Origin: Euryarchaeota archaeon UBA53
GTDB lineage: Archaea; Thermoplasmatota; Poseidoniia; Poseidoniales; Poseidoniaceae
NCBI GenBank assembly: GCA_002507425.1
Contig: DAZU01000095.1
Span: 1-20,595 of the forward strand
DNA length: 20,595 nt
Reading direction: 5' to 3'
Shown: piece after piece, positions 1-7,284 of the stretch
Layout: each line of letters starts with the position of its first letter
Position numbering within the stretch: position 1 is the stretch's first letter
Program-made: the position numbers and the translations under genes
Notes under the pieces: generated by a model
Told to the model about the DNA's origin: nothing
Database searches by the model: none
What the model saw: only the letters and a program-made list of their open reading frames with translations

Positions 1-225
1 AGATCTCTGGCAGGAAATGCCTTACCAGAGGATGCAATGGACTTTTCCTTTGAGGAAGAAGCTGACGAGGTTAATCCAGTCGCTGCTGCTGTTGCCGAGA
101 ATAAGAGACGTAGAACCGTTAGAAGAAAAGCAAAGTTAGCAAAAACAGCTGAATGTGGAGCGTGCGGTGCTGAAATTGCTGAAGACGCAACCGAGTGTGC
201 CACGTGCGGAGCTAAGTTCGAATGA
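1..225 (+). CDS. C-terminal end of an unknown protein with a zinc ribbon (5' truncated)
   Basis: The reading frame is open from the first base of the window, so this is the tail of a longer protein. An internal ATG at 37 is in frame but has no ribosome-binding site and I do not take it as the start. The visible part has an acidic stretch (EEEADEV), an Ala-rich segment, a very basic linker (KRRRTVRRKAK) and a closing zinc ribbon in which two CxxC knuckles are separated by ten residues. Such ribbons bind one structural Zn and are common at the ends of archaeal proteins of many functions. Which protein this belongs to cannot be told from the tail. The stop codon abuts the inverted-repeat element that follows. 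Confidence 0.7.
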   Translation, partial: RSLAGNALPEDAMDFSFEEEADEVNPVAAAVAENKRRRTVRRKAKLAKTAECGACGAEIAEDATECATCGAKFE

Positions 226-296
226 GTGCCTGTCAGTACTCATAGGGTTCGTCATTGCGCTAGCTCGGCTGACCCTCTTGACTTCATTCAGGCACT
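225..296. other. Possible structured RNA element or terminator: nested inverted repeats
   Basis: A perfect 8-bp inverted repeat (AGTGCCTG at 225-232, CAGGCACT at 289-296) encloses a second 5-bp repeat (AGGGT at 244-248, ACCCT at 272-276). The outer arm begins in the last base of the preceding stop codon. The 72-base size and 7-8 bp closing stem recall a tRNA, but no T-arm, D-arm or valid anticodon loop can be drawn on either strand. It may be a folded 3' UTR, a transcription-end signal or a small RNA. Only the base pairing is seen; the function is unknown. Confidence 0.3.
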
Positions 297-371
297 GTTT
301 GCCAACCACCACCAATGTTTGAATCCATCGAAGCGAGTTATTCATACATTAGTTATGTTTAGGGTGATATA

Positions 372-935
372 ATGAGGGCGAAATCTGCTATCCTTGCCTT
401 CTTAATGCTTTCAATAATTGCAACCTCCAGTTCTGGGTGCATAGGATTGGTTCCAGCACGTGAATTTATGGAAGATTTGAGAGATGATCCTAGCCTAGAA
501 GAGGTAGAGCAGAGGATAAATGCATCACATGTGTTTGCAACTAATATCGAGGATATTCAAGGGTCTACTGAATACTACTCAACACAGGATTTTGTTGTAG
601 ATGAGAATGTTGTAGAGATTAGTGCCTATATCTCCACTCAAATGCCACTTGAATTAATTATACCAGGAATACCTACCGAAGCACGGTATGTTTCAGCATC
701 CCTAACCGACGCCGACAATCAGGTAGTTTGGCAAGCAGAGATTACCGAAACAGAACGAAAGATGGTCGAAACATTCACTCAACCACTAGCACAGGGAGAA
801 TGGACTTTGACAGTTGAAGCAAGAGGTTACGGAGAAGAAATTGCTAATTTGTATAAGGACTCTTTTCAGGTTTTAATTAAAATCGAAAGGCAGTGTTGGA
901 AATATCCAAATGAAAATATTTGTAGTTACGATTGA
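372..935 (+). CDS. Secreted lipoprotein of unknown function
   Basis: This 187-residue protein has a short positive N-terminus (MRAK), a hydrophobic stretch to about residue 18 and a lipobox SSGC ending at Cys23. The mature part should therefore be anchored by lipid on the outside of the cell membrane. The rest reads as a soluble domain of predicted beta strands (about residues 55-165). It ends with two cysteines eight residues apart (CWKYPNENIC) that could form a disulfide outside the cell. The start is supported by GGTGAT three bases before the ATG. I do not recognise the family. It stands alone, between the inverted-repeat element and the uS2 leader, with no sign of an operon partner. Confidence 0.75.
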   Translation: MRAKSAILAFLMLSIIATSSSGCIGLVPAREFMEDLRDDPSLEEVEQRINASHVFATNIEDIQGSTEYYSTQDFVVDENVVEISAYISTQMPLELIIPGIPTEARYVSASLTDADNQVVWQAEITETERKMVETFTQPLAQGEWTLTVEARGYGEEIANLYKDSFQVLIKIERQCWKYPNENICSYD

Positions 936-978
936 GAAACGTTTCACCAACCCTAGCAAGATTAGCCCCTAGGTCTAC

Positions 979-984
979 TTTTTT
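979..984 (+). terminator. T-run, possible archaeal intrinsic terminator
   Basis: Six consecutive T residues lie 44 bases after the lipoprotein stop and just before the AT-rich promoter-like element of the uS2 gene. Archaeal RNA polymerase can terminate on oligo-T without a hairpin. No stem is visible directly upstream; a perfect palindrome GAAACGTTTC sits at 936-945, right after the stop codon. The call rests on position and the T-run only. Confidence 0.25.
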
Positions 985-994
985 CCAAAATTGG

Positions 995-1006
995 TTAAAA
1001 TAAAAT
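995..1006 (+). promoter_or_regulatory. Candidate TATA box for the uS2 gene
   Basis: TTAAAATAAAAT resembles an archaeal TATA element. With the usual spacing, transcription would begin near 1025-1030. That leaves an RNA leader of about 110 bases before the favoured uS2 ATG at 1138, which is long for this window. The leader holds a run of seven G (1102-1108) and is open in the uS2 frame from a TTG at 1030. Confidence 0.4.
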
Positions 1007-1137
1007 CTGTGCTCGAAAGATAATTTTGATTGGTTGACAAACTATGTAAATCGCTACACTGTGCCATATTTCAAAAAATTAAGGGACGAAGTGGTTATTT
1101 AGGGGGGGCTGGTGGGGCGAATGCTGGAGTCAATACT

Positions 1138-1737
1138 ATGACTGAACTGCTTATCGAACGAGAGACTTACGAAGTTAATGCTGTGCACATAGGTACACAG
1201 CAGAAAAGTGCGGATATGGCGCAATTCATACAAGAGGTAAGAGCAGACGGATTGTATCTAATCGACATCGAAATAACCGATGCAAGAATACGAGCAATCT
1301 CACAATTCCTAAACCGTTACAATCCGTCTAATATCATGGTTGTAAGTGCAAGACAGTATGGCCAAAGACCTGCAAGAAAATTCGCAGAAGCAATTGGGGC
1401 GAATGCAGCTGTTGGTAGATTTATCCCCGGGAGCTTGACAAATCCTGCCCTGAGGTCTTATGTTGAGCCTGACATGTTGTTTGTTACAGACCCAGCTGCT
1501 GATCAGCAAGCATTGAGGGAGGCAGTCAACTCTGGGTTGCCAATAGTTGGTATATGTGATGCAAATAATAATCTTAGAAACGTGGATTTAGCACTACCTG
1601 CAAACAACAAGGGTAGGAAATCATTGGCGCTTCTATATTGGGTTCTAGCACGTGAGGTTCTCAAAGAGCGTGGAGAAACCACTGATGAAGATTGGGCAGA
1701 ACAACAAGACATTGAAGATTGGGAATCAACATTCTGA
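1138..1737 (+). CDS. rpsB: 30S ribosomal protein uS2 (archaeal S2)
   Basis: This 199-residue protein is a clear archaeal uS2, a component of the small ribosomal subunit head near the mRNA exit side. Characteristic segments are HIGTQ near the N-terminus, DGLYLIDI, VVSARQYGQRPARKFAE, GRFIPGSLTNP, TDPAADQQA, and a NNKGRKSLALLYWVLAREVL stretch near the end, followed by an acidic tail. I chose ATG 1138 because GGAG lies at 1126-1129 with eight bases of spacing and because the encoded N-terminus matches the family. The frame stays open upstream to a TTG at 1030, which would add 36 residues unlike any uS2. The usual archaeal neighbours of this gene (enolase, rpoN/rpoK) are not adjacent; tRNA-dihydrouridine synthase follows 28 bases downstream. 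Confidence 0.95.
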   Translation: MTELLIERETYEVNAVHIGTQQKSADMAQFIQEVRADGLYLIDIEITDARIRAISQFLNRYNPSNIMVVSARQYGQRPARKFAEAIGANAAVGRFIPGSLTNPALRSYVEPDMLFVTDPAADQQALREAVNSGLPIVGICDANNNLRNVDLALPANNKGRKSLALLYWVLAREVLKERGETTDEDWAEQQDIEDWESTF

Positions 1738-1765
1738 TCACAGTCTCACCCCCCGGGTGACTAAT

Positions 1766-2791
1766 ATGAGCGAATTCATCTCGCAAAAACCAGGCGAATG
1801 GGATGGTGAACCACGTCCTCTTTTCCTCGCTCCAATGTCAGGTGTAACCGACCTTCCTTACAGATTATTGGCTAAGGAATGTGGAGCAGATTTTACAATC
1901 ACAGAATTCACAAATTCTACTGCATTAACACGCGATGCTGCAATGTCATGGAGAAAAATGGAAACTTGCGAGGATGAGAACCCATTCATTCCACAGATAT
2001 TTGGCGGCGTATCTGCTGATATGGCGCTAGCAGCAGAATTATTGGAAGACAGTGCAGATATAATCGATTTGAATTTTGGATGCCCAGCCCCAAAGATAAC
2101 CAAAATATGTGCTGGTGCAGCCTTAATGGGAGAGCCAGATAACTTGATCTCAATGTGTAAGGAAGTTGTCGATAGAGTGAATATCCCTGTTACGGCAAAA
2201 ATGCGCTTAGGCACTGGCAAAGGGAATTTCAATGCAAAGGAAATATGCCAAGAATTGGAAAATGTAGGCATTCAGAGGCTGTGTGTGCACGGCAGGACAT
2301 TGAAGCAGAGATATTCTGGAGAAGCAGATTGGGATTATATTTCTCAGGTGGTTGATTCCGTCGATTTACCAGTTGTCGCCAATGGAGACGTAGTCGATTC
2401 AAAGACTGCGAGAGATTGCCTGAACAATACACAGGCAGCGGGTTTGATGATAGGCAGAGGGGCTATTGGAAGGCCTTCGGTATTCGCCGAGATCAAGGTC
2501 GGACTTGGATGGATGGAGCGTGAAGATTTACCTTGGATTACTGCTTATGATGGCGACTGGGACAGTATGAGTTACGTAGCTCAGCAATTTGCTACTCGAC
2601 GCTGGTGCTGGAATCGCTATATTGAGTTGGCCAGAGAAACAACCGGTTTGAATTTAAAATCCATGAGGGGTCATGCAGTTTCATTCACAAAAGGTTTGCC
2701 AAGCGCTAAAAAAATTCGAAGCATTATGCATGGCAAGCAAACACGCGAGGAATTTGCGGAAGCTACCAGTGAGTTCCTGGCAACCAATTGA
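1766..2791 (+). CDS. dus: tRNA-dihydrouridine synthase
   Basis: This 341-residue flavoenzyme should reduce specific uridines in the tRNA D-loop region to dihydrouridine using FMN and a reduced pyridine nucleotide. Family motifs in order are APMSGVTDLPYR (residues 22-33), DLNFGCP (101-107, with Cys106 the likely catalytic cysteine), VTAKMRLG (142-149), VHGRT (174-178), NGD (206-208) and GRGAIGRP (230-237). The N-terminal TIM barrel is followed by a helical RNA-binding part of the usual length. ATG 1766 is favoured because GGTGAC lies four bases before it, a spacing seen at other genes here. The frame is also open upstream into uS2, but that extension overlaps the ribosomal gene and has no support. 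It converges on the winged-helix gene, with only eight bases between the stops. Confidence 0.92.
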   Translation: MSEFISQKPGEWDGEPRPLFLAPMSGVTDLPYRLLAKECGADFTITEFTNSTALTRDAAMSWRKMETCEDENPFIPQIFGGVSADMALAAELLEDSADIIDLNFGCPAPKITKICAGAALMGEPDNLISMCKEVVDRVNIPVTAKMRLGTGKGNFNAKEICQELENVGIQRLCVHGRTLKQRYSGEADWDYISQVVDSVDLPVVANGDVVDSKTARDCLNNTQAAGLMIGRGAIGRPSVFAEIKVGLGWMEREDLPWITAYDGDWDSMSYVAQQFATRRWCWNRYIELARETTGLNLKSMRGHAVSFTKGLPSAKKIRSIMHGKQTREEFAEATSEFLATN

Positions 2792-2799
2792 ATAGGAAT

Positions 2800-3900
2800 T
2801 CATTGATTTTTAATCGAATTTGATTTTATCAAAACTCCGACCTTCTCAATACGTCTGAGGATACGGTTTAGATCTTCCATGGACTTCTTTTTCATTACAG
2901 GCAGGTCCTGTCCAACAAGACGATGACCTAGCGGTAATCTTCCTCCTAACAAATTCAATAACAACATTTGATTTTTAGGTTCCATGTCCTTGAGCGCCTT
3001 TTCGATTGTTTCAGGTGTACAAATATTTTTTTTAAGGCTCTTCAGTATTGATACAGGGACAGATAATCTTTCAAATCCACCTTTTTTTAACATCCAGTCT
3101 TCACCTCTTCTTGAAAACTGAGTGGTCATTGCAGACCATAAAGCGGTTGACAAGCGATCGGTTCTAGCAACTCTTTCAACTAATCCAGTCAGTCTAAAAC
3201 GCTCTAAGATTCTACCAACTCTTGGTTTTGAGCCTCCAACGGCTTTGGTAGCCTCATCTATTGATATGGGAGGTCCGGATTTAAGCATCAAGCGAAATAG
3301 TCTTTCGGAGATTGAATCACTGTTAATCTCCTTTCCCGGCCTCTCGCCTAAAAGACCGCAATCAGCCATGAATCTCGAGAGTTCACTTTCACCATCTTCT
3401 AATGGCCCCCATTCTTTAATTCTGAGAGATGCGCTTGGTTTACCGTCTGGCGGTAGTTCAATTTTCATCTCTATGTTCTTCCCTCTATTCCATTCACTGT
3501 TTAGTAATTCCAGTCTCTGCGAGTGAATTAACCCGGCACGCGTTTTCATGTTTTCAATCGCCTTTGCAATCGAACCACCAGTTAGGTAGTAAGTTTTCCA
3601 CCCTTTTCCAGAAGATGTAGAAACTAGTCCAGCAGACACTAATCGGACAAAGTGGTGATGAATCGCTGCGGGGGTTAATCCCAAATCCTCTGCTAGTTCT
3701 CTAGTTTCATATCCTTTGGTTGGATTATTGAATAAATGCTCCGACAAAATCCTGTGTATTGGAGAGAAAGAACCGTCATCGGCCGCATTTTCGTCACGTC
3801 TACGATGAAGGCATAATGTATCGATTATCCACGCAACGAGATTATTCCGATGTTTATCGTTCGCTGGCATAGGTATCTCTTGTATGCGCAAGTCGAACAT
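2800..3900 (-). CDS. Large two-winged-helix transcriptional regulator, family unassigned
   Basis: This 366-residue protein has a winged helix at about residues 48-107 (ILSEHLFNNPTKGYETRELA, then LTPAAIHHHFVRLVSAGLV and a wing SGKGWKTYYL), the ArsR/MarR-like form typical of archaeal regulators. A second, more divergent winged helix lies at about 198-255 (SISERLFRLM, KPRVGRILERFRLTGLVERV). The middle and C-terminal parts (about 140-190 and 280-366) are helical and basic, and I do not recognise them. ATG 3898-3900 has no clear ribosome-binding site, and an in-frame ATG ten codons later (3870) is an alternative. It is the last of three adjacent wHTH genes on this strand, separated from the next by 69 bases, so it may have its own promoter. 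Its ligand and targets are unknown. Confidence 0.75.
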   Translation of the reverse strand: MFDLRIQEIPMPANDKHRNNLVAWIIDTLCLHRRRDENAADDGSFSPIHRILSEHLFNNPTKGYETRELAEDLGLTPAAIHHHFVRLVSAGLVSTSSGKGWKTYYLTGGSIAKAIENMKTRAGLIHSQRLELLNSEWNRGKNIEMKIELPPDGKPSASLRIKEWGPLEDGESELSRFMADCGLLGERPGKEINSDSISERLFRLMLKSGPPISIDEATKAVGGSKPRVGRILERFRLTGLVERVARTDRLSTALWSAMTTQFSRRGEDWMLKKGGFERLSVPVSILKSLKKNICTPETIEKALKDMEPKNQMLLLNLLGGRLPLGHRLVGQDLPVMKKKSMEDLNRILRRIEKVGVLIKSNSIKNQ

Positions 3901-3969
3901 GAATTAGACCAAAGGTCGATAGCACTTGAAGAATGCGTAGCAAACGTTACTTGAGAGGGGAATACTGGA

Positions 3970-4641
3970 TTATCTTCTTTCATCCGACCAATTATAATCA
4001 ATTTTGAACGAAATTTTCCAATCTGAGTTGTCGATTAAGTGCGGTGCCATTTCGATTCTATCCTCTCTGAGTATTCCTCTTCTCCTGAGGACTTTTATGG
4101 CAGAGTGAACACTAGCACGAGACCGCCCAATACTTCTTGCAAGAGATGCTTGGGAACGGGGTATACCATTTTTTTGAATCTCTTCAATGATTGTCCGCTG
4201 GACTAAGGAGAGCCCAATAGGCATTTTTCTTGCAGCCTGCTCTTCCCCAATCTTCATTCCTCGTAGAACTTCAATCTGCGAGGGCGCACCTGCAAAGTAG
4301 CAGGTTCTTCCGTTAACTGAGATTATTGCAATAGCTTTCCTGCTTGAAAGAACATCTAGGTGGTGTCTAAGTGTCCCGTTAGCGGCTGATAGTGTTGATT
4401 GTAATTCTCGATAGCATAACCCTGGATTTTTTTCCAGAGTCTTCAGAATCCGCTGGCGAAGAGGATGTTCAAAATCACTAATCTGTGCTTTCACACCTCC
4501 TCTAGCAAACGCTAGTGAAGAAATACCAGATCCTATTCCTATCAGTCCACCAGTAGCCCCAGCAATACCTGCGGCCAGCCACGGCCTTTGAGAAATCCAC
4601 TGCTTTAGCAAGGCCATATTAGAATTATACAATCTATTCAT
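3970..4641 (-). CDS. Membrane-anchored protein with two winged-helix domains, likely transcriptional regulator
   Basis: This 223-residue protein starts with a short segment and one Gly/Ala-rich membrane span (about residues 21-46, WLAAGIAGATGGLIGIGSGI). Two winged helices follow: about 55-118 (HPLRQRILKTLEKNPGLCYREL, then NGTLRHHLDVLSSRKAI and a wing ending TCYF) and about 143-195 (LVQRTIIEEIQKNGI, then SQASLARSIGRSRASVHSAIKVLRRRGIL). The DNA-binding part would sit on the cytoplasmic side, tethered to the membrane. Similar membrane-linked wHTH proteins occur in archaea, but their signals are mostly unknown. There is no ribosome-binding site before ATG 4641. An ATG eight codons later (4617) is possible and would still keep the membrane span. 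It follows the HxlR gene by 24 bases and is probably cotranscribed with it. Confidence 0.75.
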   Translation of the reverse strand: MNRLYNSNMALLKQWISQRPWLAAGIAGATGGLIGIGSGISSLAFARGGVKAQISDFEHPLRQRILKTLEKNPGLCYRELQSTLSAANGTLRHHLDVLSSRKAIAIISVNGRTCYFAGAPSQIEVLRGMKIGEEQAARKMPIGLSLVQRTIIEEIQKNGIPRSQASLARSIGRSRASVHSAIKVLRRRGILREDRIEMAPHLIDNSDWKISFKIDYNWSDERR

Positions 4642-4665
4642 TTGTAATAGATTCGGTTTTTTGAA

Positions 4666-5124
4666 TCAATTGTAAGTTTTTACAGAGCCATTACGTATCT
4701 TAAGGTGGGCAACTAGTGGAGAGAGTAGTCTACCGCAGGCTTTACCGTGGTCTGAGAGAATGTATTCTACTCGAACAGGCGGACCATCATCGACCTGTCT
4801 AATCACAAGACCTTCTTCGACTAAGAATCTCAATTTGTCTGAAAGAGTGCGGCTAGATATACCGGTGAGAAGTGTCTTTAATTGGTTAAATCTCCTAGGA
4901 CCAGTAATGTAAAGTGTGGACAAAATTTCTATAGTCCATCTTTTACCAAAAACGTGTAGAGATTCTACCGCAGCATCTACTTCCCATTTTGTATCATATG
5001 GACCAGATTTTGAATTCTTTGCCAAAACTTTGCGTATTTCAGAACCCTGAGAGATAGTTGAATCAATTCTTGCTTCTATATCGTCTAAATCAGAGGAAGA
5101 AATCCTAAGCGGTGGGTCGGGCAT
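4666..5124 (-). CDS. HxlR-family winged-helix transcriptional regulator
   Basis: The 152-residue protein carries a full HxlR domain at about residues 48-141: FGKRWTIEILSTL, GPRRFNQLKTLLTGISSRTLSDKLRFLVEEGLV and a wing with PPVRVEYILSDHG. HxlR proteins are dimeric DNA-binding regulators, often of detoxification or oxidative metabolism genes. A polar N-terminal extension of about 45 residues is longer than usual for the family and lacks the N-terminal cysteine seen in redox-sensing members. ATG 5124 is supported by AGGAG four bases upstream. A 12-bp direct repeat straddles the start codon, which suggests self-control. It lies 50 bases downstream of the 3-hydroxyacyl-CoA dehydrogenase fusion, so it may regulate that gene, but this is inference. 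Confidence 0.88.
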   Translation of the reverse strand: MPDPPLRISSSDLDDIEARIDSTISQGSEIRKVLAKNSKSGPYDTKWEVDAAVESLHVFGKRWTIEILSTLYITGPRRFNQLKTLLTGISSRTLSDKLRFLVEEGLVIRQVDDGPPVRVEYILSDHGKACGRLLSPLVAHLKIRNGSVKTYN

Positions 5125-5141
5125 AATTCTCCTAAGCGGTG
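5103..5141. promoter_or_regulatory. 12-bp direct repeat straddling the HxlR start codon, candidate operator
   Basis: TCCTAAGCGGTG occurs at 5103-5114 and again at 5130-5141, exactly 27 bases apart; on the gene's strand it reads CACCGCTTAGGA. One copy covers the ribosome-binding site, the other encodes residues near the N-terminus (PPLR). HxlR of Bacillus is known to bind tandem direct repeats, so an autoregulatory operator or a translational switch is plausible. A local duplication during evolution of the start region is the alternative. Confidence 0.45.
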
Positions 5142-5174
5142 TGTTTCATAAAACATAGTGTAAGAATAAAACCA

Positions 5175-7232
5175 TCAGGAATTTTTGTAAGTTGGTTTCC
5201 TGCCCTCTATGAGAGCGCTTAGTCCTTCTAATGCATCATCTGTCGAGAAAATATCCTCTAGCCTCTCTAATTCTTTCCCGAGCCCAACTTCCAAAGATGT
5301 TGAATTTGATAGATCTATCAGGTCACTAGCCATCTTCAGAGCAATAGGTGCTGTTCTGGAAATAGATTTAATTTGTCTAGAGACATTTTTGTCCTCAAGA
5401 TCAAATCCTTCAGGACATTTTCCACTGAGGATTGTGTCAATGTTGCTATCACTGTAAAACGTGCTTGAAAATACTGCAATACTTGAATCAACATTTCGAG
5501 GCTGGGCAGGGTATTTATTGTCAGGTTTTCCCGTCTCTGCTATTTCATTTATTGTAGAATTAACCTCAGAAACATCAACTAGATGTGTAATTAAGCCAAG
5601 ATCATAAGCAGCCTTTGCATTCATGAAATTACCAGCCAATACGGCCCACCTTGCAGCAGGAATCCCGGAGATTCTTGCGGGCCTTTGAGTCCCGCCTAGA
5701 CCGGGGAAAATTCCGATGTTTGTCTCTGGAAACCTGAATTGAGTTTTTTTGGTTCCAATTCGATAGTCACAGGAAAGAGCTAGTTCTAAGCCACCACCTA
5801 GTGATAGTCCAGTGGTTAGGGCGATTGTTGTTTTAGTAGAGTTCTCTAAATTATTTAACACATCGTGGCCATCAGCAGTAAATGTGTAGATATCCGGAAA
5901 GGAATCATCTCTAATTTTGTCGACGAAAAATTTCACATCTGCACCTGCAACAAAAGCCTTCCCTGCTCCATCCAATACGATTGTTTCAACATCCGGATTA
6001 GTATTAGCAGAATCAACGGCTTTGCCTAATTGTTGGACAACTGTTTCGTTTAATGCATTCATGGCCTCAGGTCTGTTTATGGTAATTGTTGCAACAGAAC
6101 CGTCTATTGCAAGGTCCACATAACTAAAGTCAAATTGTTCACTTCGTTTCCAGATATTTGGAAGCGGGAAGTTTGCCAATTCACAGTAATCTTCAGCCAT
6201 GTATTTTGCTTCAGTAATTCCCAATTTGTTCGCTAATTCAAATGGTCCTTTTGCCCATCTCAGACCCACTTTAGCACCCCTATCTACGTCTTCCATAGAA
6301 CATATCTCCTCATCTACGATTTGCCCTGCCACCGCAAATACCTGGCCGAGTAGTCGCTTACGAATAGTCTCAGCAGCTTCGCCACTGCACTCTGAATCAT
6401 CTCCTATTTCCCATTGATCACCGGCTTCTACCATTTCACGTAGGTTTTCTGCACCAACATAACGGGGAGTTTCCAGTTGTTCTGCGAGATAATCTGTTGA
6501 GTGCAGAGCAATTGGTGGTCCGGTTAAATTCATAAGTGCAAATGGACCCATACCTATTCTAAATGCCTTCATTGCAACAGCATCTATTGCAGCAGCACTA
6601 GCAATTCCTTCTTGGAGTAATAAGCATGCTTCGTTAAGCCAAGGGACAAAAAATCGATTCACGACAAACCCAGGTCTATCCTTGCATATGATTACAACCT
6701 TCCCAAGACCTCTGCAATATTGAACGGTTTTTGCTAGCGTATCTTTAGATGTATCAGAGCCAGGAATTACCTCTACGAGTCTGTTCTTTGCTGGGTGATA
6801 AAAGAAGTGCAGACCTACAAATCTGTCAGGTCGACCCGAAGCCTTTCCCAGTTCGTCTACAGAAAGTGACGACGTGTTCGATGCAAGAATTGTACTTTGG
6901 TCGCATACCCTGTTCAGTGTATTGAATACATTTGTCTTAACATCAAAATCTTCGAACACCGCTTCTATGACTAAGTCAGTGTTCTTTGCGGTATTCTCAG
7001 TACCGACAACGCCCTTGATTCGGCTTTGTATCTGATCAACTTGTTGTTCAGAAAAAATTCTCCTTTCAATTGCTTCGGCTAAAAAATCGGATATTATTTT
7101 CAAACCTCTGTCTACCCACTTTTCTTCTCTGTCTACCATTTGGACGTCGAATTCTTCTTGAGCGGTTTTTTGGGCAATACCTGAACCCATGTTGCCTGCA
7201 CCAATAATTGCCACATTTTGAATAGGCTGCAT
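5175..7232 (-). CDS. Fused 3-hydroxyacyl-CoA dehydrogenase / enoyl-CoA hydratase
   Basis: This 685-residue protein should carry out two steps of fatty-acid beta-oxidation: hydration of 2-enoyl-CoA and NAD-dependent oxidation of 3-hydroxyacyl-CoA. The N-terminal dehydrogenase begins with a Rossmann motif IIGAGNMGSG (residues 9-18). It has the expected His142/Glu154 pair in GLHFFYHPAKNRLVEV and an Asn192 in RPGFVVNRF, then a C-terminal dehydrogenase domain to about 365. The crotonase part (about 370-560) has AGAD (429-432), LGGGLELAL with Glu483 and FRFPETNIGIFPGLGG with Glu503, both catalytic glutamates present. The order, dehydrogenase then hydratase, is the reverse of FadB and is found in archaeal fusions. 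ATG 7232 is preferred over an upstream TTG (7310) that would overlap the glycosyltransferase gene. No thiolase or acyl-CoA dehydrogenase is adjacent. Confidence 0.92.
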   Translation of the reverse strand: MQPIQNVAIIGAGNMGSGIAQKTAQEEFDVQMVDREEKWVDRGLKIISDFLAEAIERRIFSEQQVDQIQSRIKGVVGTENTAKNTDLVIEAVFEDFDVKTNVFNTLNRVCDQSTILASNTSSLSVDELGKASGRPDRFVGLHFFYHPAKNRLVEVIPGSDTSKDTLAKTVQYCRGLGKVVIICKDRPGFVVNRFFVPWLNEACLLLQEGIASAAAIDAVAMKAFRIGMGPFALMNLTGPPIALHSTDYLAEQLETPRYVGAENLREMVEAGDQWEIGDDSECSGEAAETIRKRLLGQVFAVAGQIVDEEICSMEDVDRGAKVGLRWAKGPFELANKLGITEAKYMAEDYCELANFPLPNIWKRSEQFDFSYVDLAIDGSVATITINRPEAMNALNETVVQQLGKAVDSANTNPDVETIVLDGAGKAFVAGADVKFFVDKIRDDSFPDIYTFTADGHDVLNNLENSTKTTIALTTGLSLGGGLELALSCDYRIGTKKTQFRFPETNIGIFPGLGGTQRPARISGIPAARWAVLAGNFMNAKAAYDLGLITHLVDVSEVNSTINEIAETGKPDNKYPAQPRNVDSSIAVFSSTFYSDSNIDTILSGKCPEGFDLEDKNVSRQIKSISRTAPIALKMASDLIDLSNSTSLEVGLGKELERLEDIFSTDDALEGLSALIEGRKPTYKNS

Positions 7233-7284
7233 GGATAAGCCGAAATGCAACTGCTCAATGAAGTCAACGGATGTAGGGTTTGAG

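Noticed and set aside
226..295. tRNA gene suggested by a 7-bp closing stem and tRNA-like length
   Set aside because: Neither strand gives a T-arm, D-arm and seven-base anticodon loop together; the best anticodon-like loop has a pyrimidine at position 37 and the wrong size.
1030..1137. N-terminal extension of uS2 from TTG 1030
   Set aside because: The 36 extra residues do not resemble uS2 and ATG 1138 has a good GGAG site; kept only as an alternative in the findings.
1858..2271. 137-codon open frame on the - strand
   Set aside because: It is antisense to the dihydrouridine synthase, whose motifs are unambiguous; no independent support.
3122..3526. 134-codon open frame on the + strand
   Set aside because: It lies wholly antisense to the large winged-helix gene, has Ser/Leu-rich composition typical of an antisense frame and no ribosome-binding site.
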